Both the position numbers and the translations under genes were made by a program. Under the pieces are notes generated by a model. It saw nothing but the letters and a program-made list of their open reading frames with translations, did not search any database and was not told the origin of the DNA. DNA of 12,470 nt, taken from contig NHHO02000029.1 of the NCBI GenBank assembly GCA_002171035.2, positions 7,419-19,888 on the forward strand, in the 5' to 3' direction. Below are positions 1 through 7,426 of the stretch, piece by piece. Origin of the DNA: Candidatus Pelagibacter sp. TMED165 (GTDB taxonomy: Bacteria; Pseudomonadota; Alphaproteobacteria; Pelagibacterales; Pelagibacteraceae). Each line of letters opens with the position of its first letter. Position 1 is the stretch's first letter.

Positions 1-171
1 CTATTTTCATAAAATAAACTTCTCTTTTCTTTTATTGCAAAAAATAAAAAAAAAAATAATACTTAATGTTAAAAAGACTTCTGCAATTAAAGGTCCGATT
101 AATAAAAGTAAAGGGAAAAAGGCTAAACCATATCCAAAAAAAAATTTTGACAATTTATTTTCTAAATTCAT
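1..171 (-). CDS. N-terminus of an O-antigen ligase/polymerase-like membrane protein, apparently frameshifted, running off the left edge
   Basis: Read from an ATG at 171-169, the frame gives 54 residues and stops at TGA (9-7). After about nine residues comes a continuous hydrophobic stretch with the pattern FFPLLLLIGPLIAEVF. A hydrophobic start containing an L-x-GP motif is typical of O-antigen ligases and polymerases in AT-rich marine bacteria (family recognition by eye). The stretch runs into an 11-A tract on the + strand (46-56). Downstream of the tract, a different minus frame reads FFAIKEKRSLFYEN and stays open to the edge, which suits the first cytoplasmic loop of such a protein much better than the CNKRKEKFIL ending of the terminated frame. 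Removing one base from the tract would join the two frames. I infer a longer gene with a real or sequencing-derived frameshift. A genuine small membrane protein is the alternative. It starts 47 bases after the epimerase gene. Confidence 0.5.
46..56. repeat. 11-base homopolymer (A on + strand, T on coding strand)
   Basis: This uninterrupted run of 11 A lies in the coding region of the left-edge membrane protein and is where the two plausible reading frames meet. Other runs of 10-11 bases in the window (for example 657-667, 3397-3407, 4721-4730, 10721-10730 and 10794-10803) lie inside genes whose frames stay intact and encode lysines. Confidence 0.9.
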
Positions 172-190
172 AACTAATAGATCTTAATAG

Positions 191-196
191 CTCCTT
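191..196 (-). promoter_or_regulatory. Shine-Dalgarno-like AAGGAG before the left-edge membrane protein
   Basis: The minus strand reads AAGGAG here, a near-perfect ribosome-binding core in a window where such cores are rare. The first ATG of the left-edge gene lies 19 bases downstream, which is longer than usual. No ATG, GTG or TTG codon lies at a better distance in that frame, and the frame is closed by a TAA at 186-184. The site may therefore be only partly effective, or fortuitous. Confidence 0.3.
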
Positions 197-218
197 TTTA
201 AAATTATTTTATTCATTT

Positions 219-1127
219 CTAAATCTTGTAATATTTAATGGTTTTTTTAAGACCTTTGTCTAGATTAACTTTAGCTTGCCAATTAAGAATTTTTTTAACT
301 TTTTTTAAACTAGGATACAATTTAAAAATTTCATCTTTTCTTAATGAAACCTTTCCAAATTGAGGGTTACCACCATTTGCTAATTTACAAATCTTAATAA
401 TTAATTTTTTAACACTGATTGGATTACCTGATCCAACATTTATAATTTCCCCATTTGATTTTTCATTTTTAAAAGTTTTAACAATTGCATTAATTAGGTC
501 ATCTATATAAACAAAATCTCTCAACTGTTTTCCTTCTGAACAATTAAACTTAACTTTTTTTAAAGCATTCATAATAGTAATTGGGATCAATCTATTCAGA
601 TCTTGTTTTGGTCCATAAACTAAATATAATCTTAATATTGTAATTGGAAAATTATATTTTTTTTTTTGTTCTAATAAAAATTTAGTACTTAAAAGTTTGG
701 CATTTCCATAAGTTGAATATGTTTCTTGTGAGTTTTTTTTGTTTTCTCTTTGTGGAGACCTTTGTTTTCCATATTCTATACTTGAACCAATTTGAATAAA
801 TTTTTTTGGTTTATTATTCAAATAATTAAATATTAAGTTTTTACATCCATTAAAATGTATTCTTGTTATTGATTGATTATTTGAGTGATCTACATAACCT
901 GATAAATTAACTATATAATCATAATATTTATCTAATTTTGATCTTAATTTTTTTTTATCTCTTACGTCACAATAAATATATTTTGCACCCTTCACCCTTC
1001 TAGTTTTCTTTGGTTTAAATTTAGATAAAGAGTGAACAATCCAGCCTTTCTTAACTAGATAAAAAATCAAATGATATCCTATAAATCCGGTACCACCTGG
1101 AATTAAAATTTTAGTTTTATTGCTCAA
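219..1127 (-). CDS. NAD(P)-dependent sugar-nucleotide epimerase/dehydratase (extended SDR)
   Basis: This 302-residue protein has the usual length of extended short-chain dehydrogenases acting on nucleotide sugars. The N-terminal Rossmann motif GGTGFIG is at residues 11-17. The catalytic region has Ser115/Ser116 (IGSSIEYG), and Tyr140 and Lys144 in the YGNAK form of YxxxK. The conserved RDFVYIDD at 203-210 belongs to the substrate-binding half of the family. It probably epimerises, dehydrates or reduces a nucleotide-activated sugar in the cytoplasm; the substrate cannot be read from the sequence. The start is TTG at 1127-1125: an in-frame stop lies three codons upstream and no ATG precedes the Rossmann motif. 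It overlaps the upstream ABC-transporter gene by 11 bases, so translation is probably coupled. No good ribosome-binding site is visible. Class assignment is firm; specific function is open. Confidence 0.85.
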   Translation of the reverse strand: MSNKTKILIPGGTGFIGYHLIFYLVKKGWIVHSLSKFKPKKTRRVKGAKYIYCDVRDKKKLRSKLDKYYDYIVNLSGYVDHSNNQSITRIHFNGCKNLIFNYLNNKPKKFIQIGSSIEYGKQRSPQRENKKNSQETYSTYGNAKLLSTKFLLEQKKKYNFPITILRLYLVYGPKQDLNRLIPITIMNALKKVKFNCSEGKQLRDFVYIDDLINAIVKTFKNEKSNGEIINVGSGNPISVKKLIIKICKLANGGNPQFGKVSLRKDEIFKLYPSLKKVKKILNWQAKVNLDKGLKKTIKYYKI

Positions 1128-2844
1128 AATATTTTTTTAGATTGTTTTTTTTTAATAAAAAAAATTCTTTATCTTTAATCATATAAATTTTGTCACAATT
1201 TTTTAATGCATTAAACCTATGTGAAACTATAATTGTTGTGCTTTTTAATTTTTTGATAGTACGAAGCACATTATTTTCAGTTTCATAATCTAATCCGCTT
1301 GTAGCTTCATCAAGTATTATTAATTCTGGATCATTAATTAAGGCTCTAGCTATACCAATTCTTTGTTTTTCACCTCCAGATATATTTTGTCCATCCTGAC
1401 GTAAAACTTGCGATAGACCTCCATTTGTTTTTTTAACAAACTTATTTAGGTCTACTTTTTTAATTATATTTTCTAAAATTTTATCATCAAAAATTTTTCG
1501 GTCTGATCCAAATAAAATATTTTCTCTTAAAGATTGGTTTAAAATTATTATATTTTGTGGAACATATCCTATAGATTTTTGCCAACTATCAAGTTTTTCT
1601 GGATTATCTATTTTTTTACCATCAACCTCAATGCTTGAAAATTTATTTTTTTTAAAACCACATAAAATGTCAATTATTGTACTTTTCCCACTTCCGCTCT
1701 GCCCTATAATCCCTATCTGTGAATTTTTTTTAATATCTATATCTACATTTCTAAGTAACAAATTTTTATTTTTATCTAATGAGAAATTTTTAACAAAAAG
1801 CTTAATATTTTTATTTATTTCTAACTTATAAGTTTTTTTCTTTTTGACTCTTATTTTTTGCTCATTTTCATTTATGAGCTTACCTATGCTTGGGTAAGTA
1901 TGTTTTAAATGTTGCATGTATCCTAATAATCTATTTATTAATGGAACAACTCTAAAAGCTGAAAGAGTATAAATAGATATTAATTGAATTATACTCTCAT
2001 TAGAATATTGATTTTTTATCAAATAAAAAAATAATAATAATATACTGAGAATTAATATATATTCCAAAATATGCCTAGGAAGTGATTTTAGAAAGTTTAC
2101 TTTAAATTGTATTCTACTAAGGGAAAAGTTCTGCCTTTTAAACTTATCTAAAAAAAAATTTTCTCTTGATAGAATTTTAATTGATTTAATTGCCGAAAAA
2201 CTTTCAGAAATGAATTGAATTCTTTTTTTTTTATTATCTAAACTTGTAATCGCCCAACTTGCTAATTTATTCTTTATCAAAATATAATAAATAACTCCTA
2301 CAGAAGAAAAAATTAAGAAGACAATTCCAGTTATAAGTGGATCAAAATACATTAAAAAAATTAAAAAAGTAAATAATAATATTGAGTCTAATATTATTCT
2401 TAAACAACTATAAATAAATAAATTACTTGTAGTAATTTCCTCAGTAAAATTTCTAAGATACTCAGCGCTATTTTTTCTTAAAATATTAAGAACGTCTCTA
2501 TTCAAAAAATTATGATATAATTTATTTGAAATCTTTTCTCTAAAATTTGCTAAAAAATCTGACTCAACCCAAGAAACAAAAATTAAAATTAAAAGCTTTA
2601 TGCTAAAAAGAATTAATATAAAAAAGAGAATTAATTCAAAAGTAATTTCACTTTTAAAAAAAATTCCTAAAAAATCATTTATTATTTGAAAGTGCTCACC
2701 ATTTAAACCTAAAAATGAATTTAAAATTAATACCACCATACCTAAACCCAGCAATTCTAGAAAAGATGCAATAAGCATGAAAAAAATTAAATATATAAAC
2801 TTAATCTTTTGATTATAATCAAATAAATTAACTAGTTTATGCAT
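1117..2844 (-). CDS. ABC exporter half-transporter, PglK/MsbA type (lipid-linked glycan flippase-like)
   Basis: This 575-residue protein has fused transmembrane and ATPase domains, the layout of type IV ABC exporters that work as dimers. Residues 1-310 carry about six hydrophobic segments (roughly 16-45, 69-92, 145-170, 171-191, 258-276 and 285-310). The nucleotide-binding domain shows Walker A GQSGSGKS (381-388), the Q-loop Gln430, the signature SGGEKQ (489-494), Walker B IILDEA (509-514) and the switch His542 (IVSHR). All ATPase residues are present, so it should be active. Length and N-terminal style resemble PglK-type flippases, which move lipid-linked oligosaccharides across the inner membrane. 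The surrounding glycan genes support this role, but export of a lipid or peptide cannot be excluded. It follows the glycosyltransferase gene after 15 bases and overlaps the epimerase gene by 11. Confidence 0.88.
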   Translation of the reverse strand: MHKLVNLFDYNQKIKFIYLIFFMLIASFLELLGLGMVVLILNSFLGLNGEHFQIINDFLGIFFKSEITFELILFFILILFSIKLLILIFVSWVESDFLANFREKISNKLYHNFLNRDVLNILRKNSAEYLRNFTEEITTSNLFIYSCLRIILDSILLFTFLIFLMYFDPLITGIVFLIFSSVGVIYYILIKNKLASWAITSLDNKKKRIQFISESFSAIKSIKILSRENFFLDKFKRQNFSLSRIQFKVNFLKSLPRHILEYILILSILLLFFYLIKNQYSNESIIQLISIYTLSAFRVVPLINRLLGYMQHLKHTYPSIGKLINENEQKIRVKKKKTYKLEINKNIKLFVKNFSLDKNKNLLLRNVDIDIKKNSQIGIIGQSGSGKSTIIDILCGFKKNKFSSIEVDGKKIDNPEKLDSWQKSIGYVPQNIIILNQSLRENILFGSDRKIFDDKILENIIKKVDLNKFVKKTNGGLSQVLRQDGQNISGGEKQRIGIARALINDPELIILDEATSGLDYETENNVLRTIKKLKSTTIIVSHRFNALKNCDKIYMIKDKEFFLLKKNNLKKYFEQ

Positions 2845-2859
2845 ATCGGTTTTTTGGCT

Positions 2860-3885
2860 CTATCTTAAAATTTCTTTATTCAATTTCATAAATGCTTTTT
2901 GGTAAAAAGTATTTTTTTTTGACCATTTGAAGGCATTATTTGAAATTTTTCTTCTTAAATTTATATTAGATAAGAATAGTTTTAATTGATGTGATAATTG
3001 TCTCTTTTTATCAAAATATTTATAATGATAATTATTCCTTAGACCAAATTCCTTGAGATTAATGTTTGTAAATACTGGTAACCCTGCTGACATCATTTCA
3101 AATATTTTTGTTTTTCTTCCAGTAGAATTTTTCATCATGGCTATACCAATTTTACATTTCTTAAACATCTCAATTGCATAAGGTTTTACATTAATATTTT
3201 GTTTATCTTTAATTGATAAATCTCCTAAAACTAAATATTTAAATCTAGTTTTTTTGTCATCTACTTTATTGAAAAAATTATTTAAACTTAGATGATTTTG
3301 AAACCAATTACTCGCAATATAGAGTATGTCATATTTCTTTTTACCTAATACTTCAATTTTTTTAAAGTTTACAGCTGGTGTACTAGTTTTAATTAATTTT
3401 TTTTTTTGTATCTTTTTTTTAAGAAGATATTCATATTCTTTTTTTGAAAAATCAATTATGTAATCTGTATTCTTAAGAATATTTATTTCATTTGAAAATT
3501 TAAATCTTGTTTTATCTTTAATATTTATTTTATCAAAATACTTTTTTCTAAAATAATATAGATCATGACAAACTAAAATTGTCTTAAATTCTCTATGTTT
3601 TGAAAGAAGAATTGATTTATATTGAAAAAGAATTTTCGTTGTATTTACAAAAACCAAATCAATTTTTTTTAAGTTAATTTTTTTTTTAATTTCGATTTTA
3701 ATTAATTCTTTTTTTTTTAGATTAAGAATAGGATCGATTTTATTGTTTGTTTTAATATTATAAAAAACAATTTTATGTTTTTTTTCTTTCAAGAATTTAC
3801 TCAGAAGATAAATGGTATTTTGCATTCCAGATTTTACTGGTTTTAATGGTAATGGAGATATAATAAGTATTGTTTTAGTGCTCAT
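2860..3885 (-). CDS. GT4-like (group 1) glycosyltransferase
   Basis: This 341-residue protein has the two-domain outline of GT-B glycosyltransferases. The N-terminus (ILIISPLPLKPVKSGMQNTI, residues 6-25) has the Pro-rich loop and the glycine before the first helix that open GT4-like enzymes. The C-terminal nucleotide-sugar-binding region has GRKTKIFEMMSAGLPVF (256-272), the usual K-x-FE-M-AxGxPV block with its donor-contacting Glu. The C-terminal WS..NT (321-326) also fits the family ending. It probably transfers a sugar from a nucleotide donor to a lipid-linked glycan on the cytoplasmic face of the membrane; donor and acceptor are unknown. It is the only clear glycosyltransferase in the window, so others must lie outside it. 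The start codon overlaps the end of the Gfo/Idh/MocA gene by 11 bases. The protein is extremely Lys-rich, like its neighbours. Confidence 0.8.
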   Translation of the reverse strand: MSTKTILIISPLPLKPVKSGMQNTIYLLSKFLKEKKHKIVFYNIKTNNKIDPILNLKKKELIKIEIKKKINLKKIDLVFVNTTKILFQYKSILLSKHREFKTILVCHDLYYFRKKYFDKINIKDKTRFKFSNEINILKNTDYIIDFSKKEYEYLLKKKIQKKKLIKTSTPAVNFKKIEVLGKKKYDILYIASNWFQNHLSLNNFFNKVDDKKTRFKYLVLGDLSIKDKQNINVKPYAIEMFKKCKIGIAMMKNSTGRKTKIFEMMSAGLPVFTNINLKEFGLRNNYHYKYFDKKRQLSHQLKLFLSNINLRRKISNNAFKWSKKNTFYQKAFMKLNKEILR

Positions 3886-4879
3886 ATAAGCTTTTTATTA
3901 AAGACATTGTTTTTAAAGCTTCTTTATCTGAACAAGGCATTATTTTTACTTTTTTATTATTTAAAGTGTCGATAATTGAACTAAGTTCATCTTGAAATAC
4001 ATTTTTATTTTTTTTTTGAATCAATTTTTTTTCAGTATCTTTTTGATTTTTTCCACTAAGCCAACCCCATCTTATTCCTGTATAATATTCCTGTCCTCCA
4101 TAACTTCTATCTCTCCCTTTAATTCTCCAGTAGCCCTTAATACCATTCCCACTTATATCGAAAGTGCTTCTCCATCTTAATATTGATATAGAAATATTTA
4201 TAATTGGGATTTCTTTTGAAGATAATATAGCTAAAATTTCTTCTTCTATTCCTGTCTTCCAAAAATTTTTTCTCAATTTTTTGATGTACTCAATTTTAAT
4301 TTTGGTGCAAAAAAGTTGTAGTAAATTTAAAACATGAATTCCAGGGTCAGTAATAACACCTCCTCCTGCATATTTTTTACTTAATTTCCAACTTTTTTTC
4401 ATTTCTGGGTTGTGACCGTGACCAAAATTAATTGTAAGAGAATTTATTTTTCCAAATTTTTTAAATTTAATATCTTTTAACATCTGAGAAATACCGTCAA
4501 AATATCTATAATTTAAACCAACAAAAATTTTCTGATTTTTTTTTTTATAGTTAATTATTTTTTTTGTTTCGGAAAAATTTATTCCTAGAGGTTTTTCTAC
4601 TAAAAGATTTATTTTTTTTGAATTTTCTAAACAAACTTTAGTATATTTTAATGTCAAATTATGGGGGACACTGATCACACAAAGATCAATTTTCTGGTTT
4701 TTAAAAAAACTCGAATTTAATTTTTTTTTTGAATAAAAAAATAAGCCATTAATCTTAATTTTTTGAACATTTGTGTCATAAAAACCAAGTATGTTTATTT
4801 TATTTCTTTTTTTTAAATTTATGGCAGCTTTTAATCTCTCAGCCCCCATATATCCCATACCTATAAAAAAAATATTCAT
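3875..4879 (-). CDS. Gfo/Idh/MocA-family sugar oxidoreductase
   Basis: This 334-residue protein matches the usual length of Gfo/Idh/MocA dehydrogenases. The N-terminal NAD(P)-binding fold has GMGYMG at 7-12. The family hallmark EKP is at 95-97 (LLVEKPLG), providing the conserved catalytic lysine Lys96. GLNYRYF follows at 121-127, and GGGVITDPGIHVL at 172-184 contributes the Asp178/His182 pair typical of the active site. It probably oxidises or reduces a hydroxyl or keto group of a sugar or sugar nucleotide in the cytoplasm. Members of this family occur in surface-glycan loci next to sugar-1-phosphate nucleotidyltransferases and SDRs, as here. Its ATG overlaps the TGA of the upstream SDR (ATGA), and AGAAGAGA just upstream may serve as a weak ribosome-binding site. 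Substrate is not predictable. Confidence 0.87.
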   Translation of the reverse strand: MNIFFIGMGYMGAERLKAAINLKKRNKINILGFYDTNVQKIKINGLFFYSKKKLNSSFFKNQKIDLCVISVPHNLTLKYTKVCLENSKKINLLVEKPLGINFSETKKIINYKKKNQKIFVGLNYRYFDGISQMLKDIKFKKFGKINSLTINFGHGHNPEMKKSWKLSKKYAGGGVITDPGIHVLNLLQLFCTKIKIEYIKKLRKNFWKTGIEEEILAILSSKEIPIINISISILRWRSTFDISGNGIKGYWRIKGRDRSYGGQEYYTGIRWGWLSGKNQKDTEKKLIQKKNKNVFQDELSSIIDTLNNKKVKIMPCSDKEALKTMSLIKSLYEH

Positions 4880-5661
4880 TGGTCTCTTCTAAGTTTTAAA
4901 TAATTAACATTTTTAATTTTTTTAATTTTTTTAATATCGTCTCTAATATGAATTAACTTTCCATTAAAAATTTTTGTATTAATTTTAAAACAATTATTTA
5001 CAAAATTAGTTACATCAATCATTTGTGACCTGGTTCCAACTTTAGAGATTTTTTCTACTTTTCTTAACATTTTAGTTTTTACAGCTCCAGGAGCAATAGC
5101 AAAAATAGAGATATTTTTTTTAGAAAATATAAGAGAAAAATTCTCTACAGCTCTTACTAAAGCAGTTTTACTTGCTGAATATATTGGAAATTTTTTAAAA
5201 GATGAAGCAGCGCCTCCTCCTGAAAAAACTATTATCTTATTTTGTTTTTTTTTATCATTAAAAAATTTTGAGAAATAATTTATTAAAAAAATATTTGAAT
5301 TTAAATTAACATTAAAAACTTTATTCCAATCATTAATATTCTTGTAACTTCCTTTATCTGGGTCAACCACACCTGCACATAAAATTAAGTGAATCTTTTT
5401 AAATCTTTTAAATTTAATTTTTTTAGCAGCAGGAATTAGATTTATTTTTTTTTCAAAATTAATTTTTTGATATTCAACCATTCGATTTTTATTGTTAAAT
5501 GAAGTTGCTTTAATTTCTTTTGCAGTTTTTTTACAATTTAAGGTTTTAGAGATAAGTAATAAATCATATTTGCTATCTAAATTTTTTGCAATATGCCTAC
5601 CAATGCCTTGTCCGGCACCTGTTATAATTATCAATTCTTTATTTATTTTTGAATAGTTCAT
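4876..5661 (-). CDS. Classical short-chain dehydrogenase/reductase (SDR)
   Basis: This 261-residue protein has the length and motif order of classical SDRs. The cofactor motif TGAGQGIG is at 14-21, an NAG-like CAG at 95-97, a structural Asn119, and the catalytic triad Ser147, Tyr161 and Lys165 (YSASK). PG at 191-192 follows in the expected place. The Ser147 region is unusually glycine-rich (SGGGAA). The C-terminus is basic and lacks the usual DGG segment seen in the other SDR of this window. It probably reduces or oxidises a small carbonyl or sugar substrate with NAD(P)H. The start ATG lies 23 bases inside the end of the nucleotidyltransferase gene; a weak AGAAGAA ribosome-binding stretch precedes it, and no other start precedes the Rossmann motif. 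It sits between the nucleotidyltransferase and the Gfo/Idh/MocA gene, so a joint role in making a modified activated sugar is likely. Confidence 0.85.
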   Translation of the reverse strand: MNYSKINKELIIITGAGQGIGRHIAKNLDSKYDLLLISKTLNCKKTAKEIKATSFNNKNRMVEYQKINFEKKINLIPAAKKIKFKRFKKIHLILCAGVVDPDKGSYKNINDWNKVFNVNLNSNIFLINYFSKFFNDKKKQNKIIVFSGGGAASSFKKFPIYSASKTALVRAVENFSLIFSKKNISIFAIAPGAVKTKMLRKVEKISKVGTRSQMIDVTNFVNNCFKINTKIFNGKLIHIRDDIKKIKKIKNVNYLKLRRDQ

Positions 5662-6340
5662 TTTTCGTTCTTCTAATATCTAAAGCAGTATCGATTCTAT
5701 ATGGTTTTTTTTTGACTAAAAAATAATTAACTCTATTTTTTTTCAGATAATCTCCATAAATAAAATCCTCAATTTTTATATATTTTTTTTTTACTTGCTT
5801 AAAAATTTCTTTATTAATAAATTTGAAACCACAATCAATATATGCTTTTTGGTTTTTTTTTGAACTAAGTTTAATTATTAATTCTTTATTATCTATAGAA
5901 AATTTTCCATTTTTAGACTCTAATAGTCCACACATAACTTTTGCTTTAGATAGTCTGAAATTTAAATAAATTTTTTTTAGATTTAATTTTGATATTTCAT
6001 CGGCATTTGTATAAAAAAAGACTTTATCTAATTTTGAGACATGATCGTAACAAGCAGAAAATGTACCTGATCTTTTTTTATCAATTAGAATTTTATATCT
6101 TAAATTTTTTTTGAAAAAAAATAATTTTAAGAATTTTTGTATTTTATTATTTTTATATGATAATGAAAAATAAAATTTCTTAAAACCACTCTTAATTAAA
6201 AATTTTAATAAATATTCTAAATATGGTTTGTTATTGATTTTAACTAAAGGTTTTGGTGTACTTTTAGTAATTGAACCTAACCTTAAACCTCTACCTCCCG
6301 CCATAATTAAACAAGCAGGTAAGTTTAATTTTTTGTTCAA
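5639..6340 (-). CDS. Sugar-1-phosphate nucleotidyltransferase, HddC/PtmE type
   Basis: This 233-residue protein belongs to the NTP-transferase (RmlA-like) fold. The N-terminus LIMAGGRGLRLGSITKSTPK followed by PL is the nucleotide-binding signature, with Lys30 before PL. The TNAD at 111-114 occupies the position of the metal-binding LNGD, and IDCGFKFI (168-175) occupies the usual IDxGxYxI position. The compact form without a left-handed helix domain fits guanylyltransferases such as HddC (heptose 1-phosphate) and PtmE (glucosamine 1-phosphate), both known families. With gmhA and hddA-like genes upstream, GDP-heptose formation is one candidate; activation of an amino sugar for the nonulosonate route is the other. 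Two signature positions differ: Leu19 where GxGTRL has Thr, and TNAD for LNGD. The start is TTG, six bases after the neuB stop and in the same frame, preceded by a GGAG at a 9-base distance. Confidence 0.82.
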   Translation of the reverse strand: MNKKLNLPACLIMAGGRGLRLGSITKSTPKPLVKINNKPYLEYLLKFLIKSGFKKFYFSLSYKNNKIQKFLKLFFFKKNLRYKILIDKKRSGTFSACYDHVSKLDKVFFYTNADEISKLNLKKIYLNFRLSKAKVMCGLLESKNGKFSIDNKELIIKLSSKKNQKAYIDCGFKFINKEIFKQVKKKYIKIEDFIYGDYLKKNRVNYFLVKKKPYRIDTALDIRRTKNELFKNK

Positions 6341-6346
6341 GACTAC

Positions 6347-7426
6347 TTACTCCAATTCATCAGGAAACAATATTTCATCCCCGTTCTTATCTTTTAGTAG
6401 CTTTTTACCTATCACATTGTAAAAGTCTTGTGAACTTATGCCTGATGGAGGTCCTTTGGTGATAAGGTCTTCCTTTTTTAAAACTGAGCCAGCTTTTAAA
6501 GAATATTTTGTTGCTAAAGATTTTCCTAAAATTGAAACTAAAACTTCTTCACTTTTATATTTTTTCTTTTTTTTTGAACCTAAAGCTTTTTCGATTTGTC
6601 TTATACCATCAATCATTTCTTTTAATTCTATCATGTCAATTGAAGCTAAATGATCTGTTCCATTCATATTTTTATTTAATGTAACATGCTTTTCAACTAC
6701 CTTGGCACCAAGGGCTACTGCTCCAACTGCCACATTTATGCCAGGCTCATGTCCTGAAAAACCAACTAGACACTTATATTTTTCTTTGTAAGATTGAATT
6801 ACATTTAAATCTATTTCTTCAAACTTACTCGGGTATGCTGATGTACACTGCAAAAGAATAATCTTATTATTATTTTTTGACAGAAGATTAAGTGCTTTAT
6901 CAACTTCTTCTTCATTTGCAGTCCCAGTACTGAGTATTATAGGTATATCAATTTTTGAGAATTTTTCTAAATAATCATAATTTGTTATTTCAACACTTGG
7001 AATTTTAACTATTGAAATTCCTATTTTAATCAAAAACTCTAAGCTTTTTTGGTCCCAAGGACTGGCAAAAAAATCAACATTTAAATTTTCAGCAACATCT
7101 TTTAATTTAATATAGTCTTCTTCAGAAAGTTCTAATCTTGTATCTGGGTAGGACCAACTCCCATACTCTGGCTGATCAATTGAAATATCATTTTCATTCT
7201 TACTTAAATATCCTTTGGGATTTGAGTTGATATTTTTTTCAATCATTATTGACTTTGCATCTCTTTTTTGAAATTTTACAGCATCAACACCAGCTTTGGC
7301 AGACTCGATGATCAATTTTTCTGCTAAATCGTATCGCCCATTATGATTAATTCCTATCTCAGCAATTATATATGTTGGTGAAGTGTTATTTATAGTTCTA
7401 TTTTTGGTTTTTATATTTATTTCCAT
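6347..7426 (-). CDS. neuB: NeuB-family nonulosonate (sialic/legionaminic/pseudaminic-type) synthase
   Basis: This 359-residue protein has the complete NeuB layout: a TIM-barrel synthase domain (about 15-285) and a C-terminal SAF/antifreeze-like domain (about 295-355). It condenses phosphoenolpyruvate with a six-carbon N-acyl sugar to give a nine-carbon 2-keto-3-deoxy acid. Visible motifs are AEIGINHNG (22-30), KFQ (51-53), KIPSVE with its substrate-binding Glu146, STGT (166-169), QCTSAYP (193-199), GFSGHEPG with metal-ligand candidate His226, EKHVTL with Glu245 and His247, and GTDH (256-259). All core residues are present, so it should be active. Its product could be sialic, legionaminic, pseudaminic or another nonulosonic acid; sequence reading alone does not decide. 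The ATG overlaps the TAA of the upstream SDR by one base (TAATG), and AAAGG lies six bases upstream. A SAM-independent cytoplasmic enzyme feeding the nearby NeuA-like protein is the simplest reading. Confidence 0.92.
   Translation of the reverse strand: MEINIKTKNRTINNTSPTYIIAEIGINHNGRYDLAEKLIIESAKAGVDAVKFQKRDAKSIMIEKNINSNPKGYLSKNENDISIDQPEYGSWSYPDTRLELSEEDYIKLKDVAENLNVDFFASPWDQKSLEFLIKIGISIVKIPSVEITNYDYLEKFSKIDIPIILSTGTANEEEVDKALNLLSKNNNKIILLQCTSAYPSKFEEIDLNVIQSYKEKYKCLVGFSGHEPGINVAVGAVALGAKVVEKHVTLNKNMNGTDHLASIDMIELKEMIDGIRQIEKALGSKKKKKYKSEEVLVSILGKSLATKYSLKAGSVLKKEDLITKGPPSGISSQDFYNVIGKKLLKDKNGDEILFPDELE
6350..6353 (-). promoter_or_regulatory. GGAG ribosome-binding site deciding the TTG start of the nucleotidyltransferase
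   Basis: The minus strand reads GGAG here, inside the last codons of neuB, nine bases before the TTG at 6340-6338. The nucleotidyltransferase frame is closed by the neuB TAA two codons upstream, and its nucleotide-binding motif begins within 15 residues, so TTG is the only conventional start. The site supports re-initiation at that codon. Confidence 0.55.

Noticed and set aside
172..218. Possible terminator between the epimerase and the left-edge gene
   Set aside because: AT-rich short palindromes are present but there is no stable stem followed by a T-run on the minus strand, and another gene in the same direction follows at once.
657..667. Homopolymer runs inside genes as possible phase-variation switches
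   Set aside because: Here and at 3397-3407, 4721-4730, 10721-10730 and 10794-10803 the runs encode lysines in intact frames. In such AT-rich DNA runs of this length are expected; only the one at 46-56 coincides with a frame change.
1631..1831. Open frame of 66 codons on the + strand
   Set aside because: It lies opposite the intact ATPase domain of the ABC exporter, has a composition that mirrors the Lys-rich minus strand (Phe/Leu/Ser-rich) and shows no motif.
3992..4180. Open frame of 62 codons on the + strand
   Set aside because: It is antisense to the Gfo/Idh/MocA gene, with Phe-rich, low-complexity sequence and no recognisable domain.
6228..6653. Two + strand open frames opposite the nucleotidyltransferase and NeuB genes
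   Set aside because: Both oppose well-supported conserved proteins, and their Phe/Ser/Pro-rich content is the complement of Lys/Gly-rich coding DNA.
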